From contig NNSG01000009.1 in the NCBI GenBank assembly GCA_002256485.1, positions 45,778-109,777 of the forward strand: a DNA stretch of 64,000 nucleotides. Reading direction: 5' to 3'. This stretch comes from Fidelibacterota bacterium 408169 (GTDB lineage: Bacteria; Fidelibacterota; Marinisomatia; Marinisomatales; TCS55). Shown here piece after piece: positions 50,294 through 56,972 of the stretch (positions are counted from its first letter, which is position 1; each line of letters starts with the position of its first letter). The notes under the pieces are model-generated. The model saw only the letters and a list, made by a program, of their open reading frames with translations, made no database searches and was not told the DNA's origin. The translations under genes were made by a program, and so were the position numbers.

Positions 50294-51243
50294 TTAAAAT
50301 GACTTAAATCGATAACTTAAAGCATAATTTATACTGGAAAGCTGACTCCCCTCTATTACCTGCCAAAGGGGATAGCCTATTGAAAATACAATTGAATGAC
50401 TTTCACTGACCTCGTAAATCAGTTGTCCAGACACATCTAAAAATAATGCTCCGCTGTTTGGAGCTACTTCTCCTGCCCACTTATCCGGCCATTCACGACG
50501 GAATTCCATTTTCAAATAAGGAAAAACAAACTTAAATAATGGAGATTGTTGAATTGCATGTAATGAGAGACCAGCAACTGATCCAGGAGAAAAACCGATA
50601 TTACTTTCTGTTAATGCATGTTTGTATTTTGTAGATATACCCATAATATATGGGAATTCTGATCTCACCCACCATTCAGATCCGAGAGAATAGGAAATCT
50701 GCCCAGTTCCCAACGCAAAGTGAGTGTGATTTATACTATCCGCTTCAATTCCAAAAGGATTTATAAAATAATCTTTTCCTGTCGGTAACGTTACAGCGCC
50801 ATCAATAAAAAAACGCTGTCCAGGACCAAAATTTTCATTTATCATTATTTTTCTTAATCCTAACATCAAATCTCCAAAACCGTTTTGAACTTCATTTCTG
50901 TGATGTGTATCTTCGTGTTCTACATCAAATTGTTTCCAATATTTATATGGTTTAGATTTATCGAATTTGTGAGTCCGTATAATCCGTACAAGTTTGTCAT
51001 TAGTACGTCTATTTCTCCGGTATGACTTTCATCCGACCCATCATTATCATCATGAATGGGTAAAAAATTGTTGAATGAAATAGCCGTTCCTGCCATCCAA
51101 GAACCTTGGCTAACGCCTATGCCCTCTGTTGTACTCCCGACCGGGAGTGAAGGATTGCTTCAAAGTGGTCATTGACCAAATAGGAAAATCGGGAAAAATC
51201 CGATCAGTAAAATTATTTTTATTTTTTCCTTATATGAGTTCAT
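50294..51243 (-). pseudogene. Outer-membrane beta-barrel protein, candidate selenoprotein (U-P-L-U) with a frameshift
   Basis: The ATG at 51243 overlaps the CadC-like stop as ATGA and begins a 24-residue signal peptide (MNSYKEKIKIILLIGFFP, ending LFGQ). Two in-frame UGAs follow at 51171-51169 and 51162-51160, giving U-P-L-U, then SNPSLPVGSTTEG and beta-strands (MAGTAISFNNFLPIHD, LYGLYGLTNSINLN). At about 50951-50954 an AAA run looks one A short: restoring it joins the frame to KPYKYWKQFDVEH and a barrel C-terminus ending YALSYRFKSF. Apart from that single indel it reads as one protein of about 315 aa. UxxU would replace CxxC. Labelled pseudogene because of the frameshift, which could be an assembly error. 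Confidence 0.6.
51133..51148 (-). promoter_or_regulatory. Candidate bacterial SECIS hairpin (outer-membrane protein)
   Basis: On the minus strand ACTCCC-GGTC-GGGAGT forms a perfect 6-bp stem with a GGUC tetraloop. It begins exactly 11 nt after the second UGA (20 nt after the first). The distance and a G-U in the apical loop match the E. coli fdhF type of SECIS, whose loop also contains GGUC. Found by eye, not folded by program. Confidence 0.6.
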
Positions 51244-51620
51244 TTTATAGATTCAAATTTGTTTACAAAAAGCGATTCAATAAAGTCGCATGCTTCTTTA
51301 GATTTATCATTATTTGATAATCGATAATAGATTGTTAATCCATCTCGGCGTTTTTCAACAAACTCTCGATCTTTTAATTTACGAAGCTGATGAGAAATTG
51401 CAGATACTTCCATTTCCAAAATGTCAGCAAGATCGCAAACACAAAGTTCATCTGTTTTGGATAAACAATCGAGAATTTTTAGCCGAGTAGGATTACTTAA
51501 AATAGATAATGTTTCACCCAGTTTAACATAATCTTTCAAGACCAAATCCATCTGTAATTGTTGAATTTTATCATGATCTACATAAGATCTAACACAGGAC
51601 CGTTTTATATCTTTAACCAT
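51240..51620 (-). CDS. CadC/SmtB-type ArsR-family metal repressor
   Basis: 126 aa winged-helix repressor. ELCVCDLADIL (Cys60, Cys62) is the hallmark of the CadC alpha-3 metal site, with an N-terminal Cys9 in KRSCVRSYVDHDK as a further ligand; the DNA-contact helix is EVSAISHQLRKLKDREFV, then KRRDGLTIYYRL. CadC has two N-terminal Cys, here only one is seen. Starts at the ATG at 51620, overlapping the CopZ-like gene by eight bases; the longer frame back to 51770 is that gene read in another frame. Likely controls the operon from the site at 52481. Confidence 0.9.
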   Translation of the reverse strand: MVKDIKRSCVRSYVDHDKIQQLQMDLVLKDYVKLGETLSILSNPTRLKILDCLSKTDELCVCDLADILEMEVSAISHQLRKLKDREFVEKRRDGLTIYYRLSNNDKSKEACDFIESLFVNKFESIK

Positions 51621-51876
51621 GCTCTTCAACTCCTTTAATGACTTTTCTAATATCTCCAAGACAGCAAGATCCTTTTGGATTTTTCGTTTCACAAGAACAT
51701 AATTTATATCTGACCTTTTGACGGACGTCTTTTTCAATGGATGATTCACCGTGTTTTTGATAATCATCAATAATATTTTGTGTAGTATAATGAAAACAAT
51801 AACAAATCATATCTTTTATTGGAACTATTGTATTTGGTGAATCAAAAGCAGGTGGATTTGAACAACAATTGGCCAT
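51613..51876 (-). CDS. CopZ-like (2Fe-2S)/zinc-binding BFD-type protein
   Basis: 87 aa, Cys-rich. MANCCSN start, then MICYCFHYTTQNIIDDYQ and YKLCSCETKNPKGSCCLGDIRKVIK, the pattern of the N-terminal Fe-S/zinc domain of CopZ from Archaeoglobus-type copper chaperones and of BFD-like domains. It lies 2 bases after the MerT-like gene. Probably binds an Fe-S cluster and serves in metal or electron delivery for the transporter; this is inference. Confidence 0.85.
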   Translation of the reverse strand: MANCCSNPPAFDSPNTIVPIKDMICYCFHYTTQNIIDDYQKHGESSIEKDVRQKVRYKLCSCETKNPKGSCCLGDIRKVIKGVEEHG

Positions 51877-51878
51877 AA

Positions 51879-52466
51879 TTATGTTCCTTCTTCAATCTGT
51901 AAAATATTTGTTATTGGAATGGCTTTAAAACCAATTCTATTTACCAAGACAGGAATCTCATCTTTTGTCAGTATATTCTTATTTAAATAGCACAACATGA
52001 TTTTATCATCGTAATTCACATTGCAGTAATTCATTCCATCTGTTGCTGCTAATGCCCCTTCCATTCCGGCTGCACAGCCTTGACAGGTCATTCCTTCAAT
52101 CACCCACTCGGACTTCATTCCTGGATGAACTGCAGTATCGTTGTCATGTAATCCACCTGAAAAATAGGGAAACGCAAGTAAAACAAATACAATCGGTGTA
52201 ATTCCCAACAAAATGTGTTTTTGTTTTCTGATAGATTTTTTTGCATCTTCCGTCTTACAGCAGGCTGCTTTATCTTTTCCGAATATTTTGGAATAGGCAA
52301 AAACCAGTACAACAATGGAAAGAACTCCAAAGATGGGACGAATGGGTTCAAAGACGGTAAATAATCCTACCGAAGTTGATCCCAGCAGAAGCATGGCAAT
52401 GGGACCAATACAACAAAGTGATGCCAAAAATGCGGCGCCCATTGTGGTTATGATTGTTTTATTCAT
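51879..52466 (-). CDS. MerT-like mercuric transporter fused to an HMA domain
   Basis: 195 aa. Three membrane helices with the MerT cysteine pairs: Cys18-Cys19 in ASLCCIGPIAM (helix 1) and Cys69-Cys70 in DKAACCKTED (cytoplasmic loop). After helix 3 (about residues 88-103) a C-terminal HMA domain has GMTCQGCAAGMEGAL (Cys128, Cys131), so the MerP function is fused on. It would take Hg(II) or another soft metal across the inner membrane. A strong AAGGAG site precedes the ATG. No merA (mercuric reductase) is seen in the window. Confidence 0.9.
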   Translation of the reverse strand: MNKTIITTMGAAFLASLCCIGPIAMLLLGSTSVGLFTVFEPIRPIFGVLSIVVLVFAYSKIFGKDKAACCKTEDAKKSIRKQKHILLGITPIVFVLLAFPYFSGGLHDNDTAVHPGMKSEWVIEGMTCQGCAAGMEGALAATDGMNYCNVNYDDKIMLCYLNKNILTKDEIPVLVNRIGFKAIPITNILQIEEGT

Positions 52467-52480
52467 TTTGAACTCCTTAA

Positions 52481-52504
52481 CTATTTGAATATATGTTCAA
52501 TTAG
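52481..52504 (-). promoter_or_regulatory. Candidate ArsR/CadC-type operator upstream of the MerT operon
   Basis: Imperfect inverted repeat CTATTTGAA-TATATG-TTCAATTAG, matching in eight of nine arm positions, 15 bases upstream of the MerT start. The TTGAA/TTCAA arms resemble the CadC operator. It overlaps the likely promoter/leader, so binding would repress the operon. Confidence 0.55.
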
Positions 52505-52575
52505 TATAATACTCAAAATGAAATTAGTTCCGGATTAATTTTTTTGTTAAAATGTGAATCCTATAACTGATCAAA

Positions 52576-52920
52576 TCAAAACGACAAAACCTTTTCACTC
52601 TCAATGGTCCATTCAGCGATGGTATTCAATCCGCTTTTGACTACACCGTCAATCATCATTTCTTCCGACACCCCACGAGCATCGCAGCAGGTTCCTCAAG
52701 TGTGAACATCAAACCCTCGCCGGACGATACTGTTCATCATTCGTTCAATATTGTAATATCCGTCGGGAGTTTTTTGTCCTTTAATTGCATTGAAAATACC
52801 GTCATCCAGCATGAAGATTCTTACCGGTTCTTTTTTCTTTATCAATGCCAACGCTATTCGTAGCGCATTAAACGATTTTTCCGTTCCGTAGGGCGCATGA
52901 TTTAGGATGAATGTTGTCAT
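52576..52920 (-). CDS. DsrE-family protein, candidate selenoprotein (Sec75)
   Basis: 114 aa if UGA at 52698-52696 is read as Sec75. Before it: the DsrE-family beginning LNHAPYGTEKSFNALRIALAL, FMLDDGIFNAIKGQKTPDGYYNIERM. After it, same frame: GTCCDARGVSEEMM ... LNTIAEWTIESEKVLSF and a UGA stop. Relatives have Cys in the conserved CGTCCDARG, so the UGA sits at the redox Cys, giving U-G-T-C. A SECIS-like hairpin starts 11 nt after the UGA. Ordinary calling gives only residues 1-74. It lies between the SQR-like flavoprotein and MerT gene and may carry sulfane sulfur, or bind a metal. Confidence 0.8.
52666..52684 (-). promoter_or_regulatory. Candidate bacterial SECIS hairpin (DsrE protein)
   Basis: On the minus strand CGATGCT-CGTGG-GGTGTCG pairs over 7 bp (three of them G-U) with a five-base loop, starting 11 nt after the UGA, the same spacing as the hairpin at 51133. 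The stem is weak, and it lies within codons under protein constraint. By-eye fold only. Confidence 0.5.
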
Positions 52921-52959
52921 GAGAAATTCCTTTCTATAAAATTAAAATTTCCACAAAAA

Positions 52960-54114
52960 CTAAAACCATCGCCGAAACCAGTCCTTTTCAAAGAGGACCT
53001 TTCCAGCGTGCCAATGCCGTCCCGGTTTATACATTTTCACGTCAGGAAGTGGTTCTTTGTAAAAATTCCCACGGGCAAAACCTGCTTTTCCATCTCCCAA
53101 CTCGATAAAACATTCGCCGTCGCCGGTGAAGGATTTTGATTTTCCTTTTCCCAAAATATCCACGGTAATATTATGAGCCACAACTTCCGCCTGATAGTGA
53201 GCAAATACGCCGGCTTTGGGTAGTGGCTTCCCCAGCGCTAAGGAAATTCCTGTAATGTCACCAATAGCAAAAATATTACTGAATTTTGTTTCGAGTGTAT
53301 TTCGGTCCACCTGCACCCAACCCGATTCTCCGGTTAGGCCTGCAGATTTGACAACATCCGGTACTTTGTGGGTGGGAACGTAAGCGAGTAAATCAACATG
53401 AGCTTCATGCCCGTTTGTAAAATGGAGTGATTTTTCTACAGCATTAATTTTTTCTAATTGATGTTCTGGAAAATATTGAATTCCCTTACTTTCTACAATC
53501 TGTCTTACAGCGCCGGAAAGTTCCTTGCCAGCCACACCCATGGGACCTGGTTCGGCAGCATACATTGAAATATTAACCTTATCCCTGATCTTCCTTTTTC
53601 TGCAATAATATTCCAACAGCATTGCCATCTCATAGGGAGCAGCCGGGCATTTATAGGGTAGCGAAGTTATTAAGACAACAAGGTCGCCACCGTGAAAGTT
53701 TTTCAAGGAATCTCTGAGGTTTTTTGAACCTTCCAGCGAATAAAAATTATGCCCCATTCCTTCCAAACCATTGACGGAATCGGGGACTAAATCAGCGCCC
53801 ATTGCTAAAACCATAATATCTCCGGAAATCACCTTTCCATTTACTTCCACTGTCTTCTTCTCGGCATTGATTTCAGTGATTTCACCTTCAACAAATTCAA
53901 TTCTCTTTTTCTTTAATGCGTTTAAATCTTTACAGATTTTTTCCGGTTTTCTTACACCAGTTGCCAGCCACGGAAATGAAGGAGCAAATGCATATTGTTT
54001 ATCCCTGTCAATCAGGATAATTCGATGATTTTTTCCTATAGATTTGCTTAACACATTGGCTGTAATCAGGCCACCCACGCCGCCGCCAAGAATTAATACT
54101 GTTTTTTGATGCAT
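52960..54114 (-). CDS. Sulfide:quinone oxidoreductase-like FAD flavoprotein
   Basis: 384 aa NAD(P)/FAD-dependent oxidoreductase. FAD motif VLILGGGVGGLITANVLSK, then FAPSFPWLATG, a second dinucleotide region, IFAIGDITGISLALGKPLPKAGVFAH (FAD motif 2). A redox Cys in SLPYKCPAAPYE is conserved as in SQR/FCSD. A second catalytic Cys of classical SQR was not clearly found, so it may act on other sulfur compounds. Located between the methyltransferase and the DsrE protein, with which it probably shares sulfur atoms. Confidence 0.85.
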   Translation of the reverse strand: MHQKTVLILGGGVGGLITANVLSKSIGKNHRIILIDRDKQYAFAPSFPWLATGVRKPEKICKDLNALKKKRIEFVEGEITEINAEKKTVEVNGKVISGDIMVLAMGADLVPDSVNGLEGMGHNFYSLEGSKNLRDSLKNFHGGDLVVLITSLPYKCPAAPYEMAMLLEYYCRKRKIRDKVNISMYAAEPGPMGVAGKELSGAVRQIVESKGIQYFPEHQLEKINAVEKSLHFTNGHEAHVDLLAYVPTHKVPDVVKSAGLTGESGWVQVDRNTLETKFSNIFAIGDITGISLALGKPLPKAGVFAHYQAEVVAHNITVDILGKGKSKSFTGDGECFIELGDGKAGFARGNFYKEPLPDVKMYKPGRHWHAGKVLFEKDWFRRWF

Positions 54115-54160
54115 ATTATTATCACCTTAATTTTAATGTTCTATTTGTTATTTGATGTAA

Positions 54161-54799
54161 TCATCTCATAAACACAGCTATTTGCCATGCAAATGTCGTT
54201 TTATAAAATGCTCGTTTCAATCCATTGTTGAAGATGATTTCTTCCACTTTTTTAGTTGGATGTATGAATACACGAAAAGGACTACCTTTTATTTTAGGGT
54301 ATAAATTCATGATGGGCAGTGCCAATTTTACCCACCAAACGTCCCGAGGATATACAACAGCGTATATTTTCCGAGCCAGTTTAGATGACAATTCCACCAA
54401 TACATATATATCATCATAACAGCAAATCACCTTATCTAATGTTACAATATCTGCTGAATCTTCATCAGTAGCAATAGTTGTGAAATCACCGTGTTTAAAT
54501 TTCACTTTAACGGAGAATCCGTTATTATTCGCTTCTTCTTTAGCAACTTCAATATATGCTTTGGAAGCATCAATATTCGTTCCTTTAACCGCACCACCGT
54601 TTAGCAAGTCATTTTGAATAGCACCGATTCCTCCGCCTATATCCAAAAAGTCCATTCCTTTTACGCCAATTTTCTTAACGGCATCCAACAGCATTCGTGT
54701 TGTTTTTACGGGCCCTTTTTTATGATATTTTTTCAACTCCCGGCGAGCTGTTTTTTCATCGAACATATTTTCGATACCTTGACATTGACAACTGCCCAA
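54161..54799 (-). CDS. Class I SAM-dependent methyltransferase with Cys-rich N-terminus
   Basis: 212 aa. SAM motif I MDFLDIGGGIGAIQNDLL, acidic end of strand 2 in GTNIDASKAYIEVA, and the later VKFKHGDFTTI and VTLDKVICCYDD. The start (TTG at 54799, after TGAGGA) gives GSCQCQGIENMFDE, a C-x-C before the methyltransferase core; an ATG 11 codons in would remove it. In this context it may methylate a metal, metalloid or thiol, but that is inference from neighbours only. Confidence 0.83.
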   Translation of the reverse strand: MGSCQCQGIENMFDEKTARRELKKYHKKGPVKTTRMLLDAVKKIGVKGMDFLDIGGGIGAIQNDLLNGGAVKGTNIDASKAYIEVAKEEANNNGFSVKVKFKHGDFTTIATDEDSADIVTLDKVICCYDDIYVLVELSSKLARKIYAVVYPRDVWWVKLALPIMNLYPKIKGSPFRVFIHPTKKVEEIIFNNGLKRAFYKTTFAWQIAVFMR

Positions 54800-54876
54800 G
54801 TTAAAAATTCCTCATTTTCATGATGTACTCTCTTATACTGATAACAGTCACAATTGTGGAATGAATAGGAATAGAT

Positions 54877-55206
54877 TTATCGGTGTTCTGCATATTCCTG
54901 CTGAAGTTTAGAGATATTCTCAAGTTGGTCCATCATCACTTCCCTCATTAATTGACACGCGGTTACAATCTTTGGATTGGCAATTGAATAGTAGTTCAAT
55001 ACACCCTCCCGCCGTGACAGCAAAATACCTTTGCTCTTCATTAATTGCAGATGTTGAGACAGATTGGCCTTGTTAATTCCCATCTCCCGGGCAAGAGTAC
55101 CCGCTTTCTTTTCGCCATCCTGCAACAGATCAATGATCTCAATACGCTTTGCATTTGCCAAAGCAGCGCAAACACCGGCGTGCATTTCGTAAAGCTGTTT
55201 ATCCAT
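54877..55206 (-). CDS. ArsR-family regulator, possibly sulfane-sulfur sensing
   Basis: 109 aa winged helix. HAGVCAALANAKRIEIIDLLQDGEKKAGTLAREMGINKANLSQHLQLMKSKG and REGVLNYYSI are typical of ArsR. It lacks the CxC metal site of ArsR/CadC but has two cysteines, Cys13 and Cys84 (VTACQLMREV), a pair reminiscent of the SqrR/BigR persulfide sensors. It is the first gene of the module with the flavoprotein and DsrE protein, so it probably controls it. Confidence 0.88.
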   Translation of the reverse strand: MDKQLYEMHAGVCAALANAKRIEIIDLLQDGEKKAGTLAREMGINKANLSQHLQLMKSKGILLSRREGVLNYYSIANPKIVTACQLMREVMMDQLENISKLQQEYAEHR

Positions 55207-55231
55207 CTTATGACCTTATTTTCATAGTTTC

Positions 55232-55260
55232 ATTGTTTCTTAACTATATTGTTTCGTTAA
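55232..55260 (-). promoter_or_regulatory. Possible operator: direct repeat upstream of ArsR gene
   Basis: Two copies of ATTGTTTC(G)TTAA (55232-55243 and 55248-55260, starts 16 bases apart) 26-54 bases before the ArsR start. Spacing of about one and a half helical turns. No other evidence; low confidence. Confidence 0.3.
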
Positions 55261-55337
55261 AATGTAATTAATTATCGTTATACAAACCAATAATGTATTA
55301 GGAAGTAAATAATTAATAGAAGGCTTTGAAAAGCAAT

Positions 55338-56183
55338 TTATTTGATAGGGTTGTCAAGTCCAATTTCCTTCAGAATCTCCCATAATACGTCCAGCATTTC
55401 TTCTTGTTCGACTCGTTTCCCATGTTCTGTTTCAACTGTAATATTCAACGCACCGAGATATACACAATAATCCATGAGCATTCCACGGTCAGGTGAGTTT
55501 TGTGCTCTTAGAGCCACATTATATCCCCTTTCAGCCAGCGCACCATAGAGACTGTGTTGAGCGACAACATAAAAATTGTCTGGATCCTGATGAGGGTTGA
55601 TGAATACTTTCCTGGTATCTTCTCCGTACCATTCTCCCGCACGAAAATCGTTGATAGACAACTTGCCTGGCGTGTTGTTGTGAATTGCAATTACAACTGA
55701 CTCTTCGTGGATTGCAAAAAGATTCAAAACACTGTCCCTGAAAGCAGCAGCAATGGAAAAAACTTCATCATTATAGTTTTGGAAATATTCCAGGGACTTT
55801 CGTAAACCCACATCGCTAAACATTCGATTTGGGTCAAATCGTTGCAATACGCCATCAACACGCACTACTACTTCCCTGCCGCGACCATGCCGCAGTTCTA
55901 TTAATCGACCACCGTACTTTTCGATGAACACTAGACCTGCCTCGACAGCTGTGTTCTCATTGTCATGTAGATTCAGCAGTGTAATGTCTGCCCCGACCCG
56001 CTCGTAAATATCTATCCAGACTTTCTCTTCGCCTAGATATATAGTTTGCGTGGTTTTTAATGGGGACTGCATGAAACTAGCCTCTGTTGTAAAAATGAGT
56101 AAATTGAACAGAATGGCGATATTTCGTGGTTTTTTAATTATACTGGAAATAAGCGCGTTGAGTTTGTCGAAATAGTTAGTCAT
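55338..56183 (-). CDS. Protein of unknown function with an HDNEN motif
   Basis: 281 aa. After a possible hydrophobic N-terminal segment (IAILFNLLIFTTEASF) the protein contains ITLLNLHDNENTAVEAGLVFIEKYGGRLIEL, then AIHNNTPGKLS, YGEDTRKVFINPHQDPDNF and VTVETEHGKRVEQEEM near the end. The His/Asp/Glu-rich LHDNEN and later AIHNNTPG suggest a metal-dependent hydrolase, loosely reminiscent of zinc amidohydrolases, but I do not recognise the family. It stands alone between the ArsR module and the efflux operon. Confidence 0.75.
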   Translation of the reverse strand: MTNYFDKLNALISSIIKKPRNIAILFNLLIFTTEASFMQSPLKTTQTIYLGEEKVWIDIYERVGADITLLNLHDNENTAVEAGLVFIEKYGGRLIELRHGRGREVVVRVDGVLQRFDPNRMFSDVGLRKSLEYFQNYNDEVFSIAAAFRDSVLNLFAIHEESVVIAIHNNTPGKLSINDFRAGEWYGEDTRKVFINPHQDPDNFYVVAQHSLYGALAERGYNVALRAQNSPDRGMLMDYCVYLGALNITVETEHGKRVEQEEMLDVLWEILKEIGLDNPIK

Positions 56184-56329
56184 GCATAAATTGAGTAACT
56201 CTCGTCAGAGGCAAAACGATAATTGTAAATATATTGCGTATAGTAGATACACGTTTTATTTATAAATTTTATAAAGAATATTACAATCACAAAATAGCTC
56301 CATTCTAGAATCGATCAATCCTAATTTAA

Positions 56330-56962
56330 TTAGTGATCCCCACAGCACTGGCTTTGATTTTCTGCTTTTTCAAAAGATTCACGCCCTTCACGGAAAGAAA
56401 TTCCGGCAATAAACAGTGATCCTATTGCATCAATACTACCGATTTCAAATAATTCATATCCCAAACTGGAAACCATTAAAACAACAGATAATTGCATACA
56501 GGCTCTCGTGCAGTTTGCATCGGCAATGATGGCATCGGATTTCAATGCTTTCCCTACTTTAGTCTTTTCACGTATTAACCACCACATGACGAAAATAGAT
56601 AAGCCGGCAATAACAATACCCCAAAAGGTTGTTTCCGGATGAGCGCCGGTGATTAAATTGTAGATTGATGAAATGATCAATCCGACGGTCAGCAAATAAA
56701 ACGCTGACCCTGTAATTTTTAATGCCCTTTTCTCAAAATGATCTTTGTGTTCGTCTCCCTTTTTTGTAATGCGCAATACCATGTGCCAAATGCCTATTCC
56801 GGAAATCACTTCCACAAATGAATCTAAACCAAAACCAAACAAGGCCAATGTTTCATCTTCTAATCCAAAGTATACAGCAGCCAATCCTTCAAGGATATTA
56901 TAAAAAACCGTAACTACTGCCAGAAAGATAGCAAACTTTAATAGTGATTCTTTTGATCTCAT
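56330..56962 (-). CDS. Cation transporter, CDF-like membrane domain
   Basis: 210 aa with about six helices and no CDF cytoplasmic domain. Motifs FGFGLDSFVEVISGIGIW (helix 2) and SDAIIADANCTRACMQLSVVLM (helix 5) replace the usual HxxxD/DxxxD ligands, with a Cys pair in helix 5 and a C-terminal CCGDH. Such proteins are often found after CzcA-type pumps. Would move a divalent or soft metal across the inner membrane. Confidence 0.85.
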   Translation of the reverse strand: MRSKESLLKFAIFLAVVTVFYNILEGLAAVYFGLEDETLALFGFGLDSFVEVISGIGIWHMVLRITKKGDEHKDHFEKRALKITGSAFYLLTVGLIISSIYNLITGAHPETTFWGIVIAGLSIFVMWWLIREKTKVGKALKSDAIIADANCTRACMQLSVVLMVSSLGYELFEIGSIDAIGSLFIAGISFREGRESFEKAENQSQCCGDH

Positions 56963-56972
56963 TGATTTTTAA

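Noticed and set aside
50294..50869. Independent 191-residue gene starting at 50869
   Set aside because: It begins mid-barrel with no signal peptide or ribosome site; coding similarity continues upstream in the same frame to about 50950 and then in another frame to 51243.
50940..50970. Programmed -1 frameshift in the outer-membrane gene (UCUAAAC)
   Set aside because: The heptamer is not a good slippery site and no downstream stimulator is clear; a lost A in an A-run is simpler.
51121..51225. Dispersed repeat shared with 17090-17150 (AGTGGTC and ATCAGTAAAATT in both)
   Set aside because: The stretch at 51121-51243 is better explained as the signal peptide, UGA codons and SECIS hairpin of the outer-membrane protein gene; the shared words are short.
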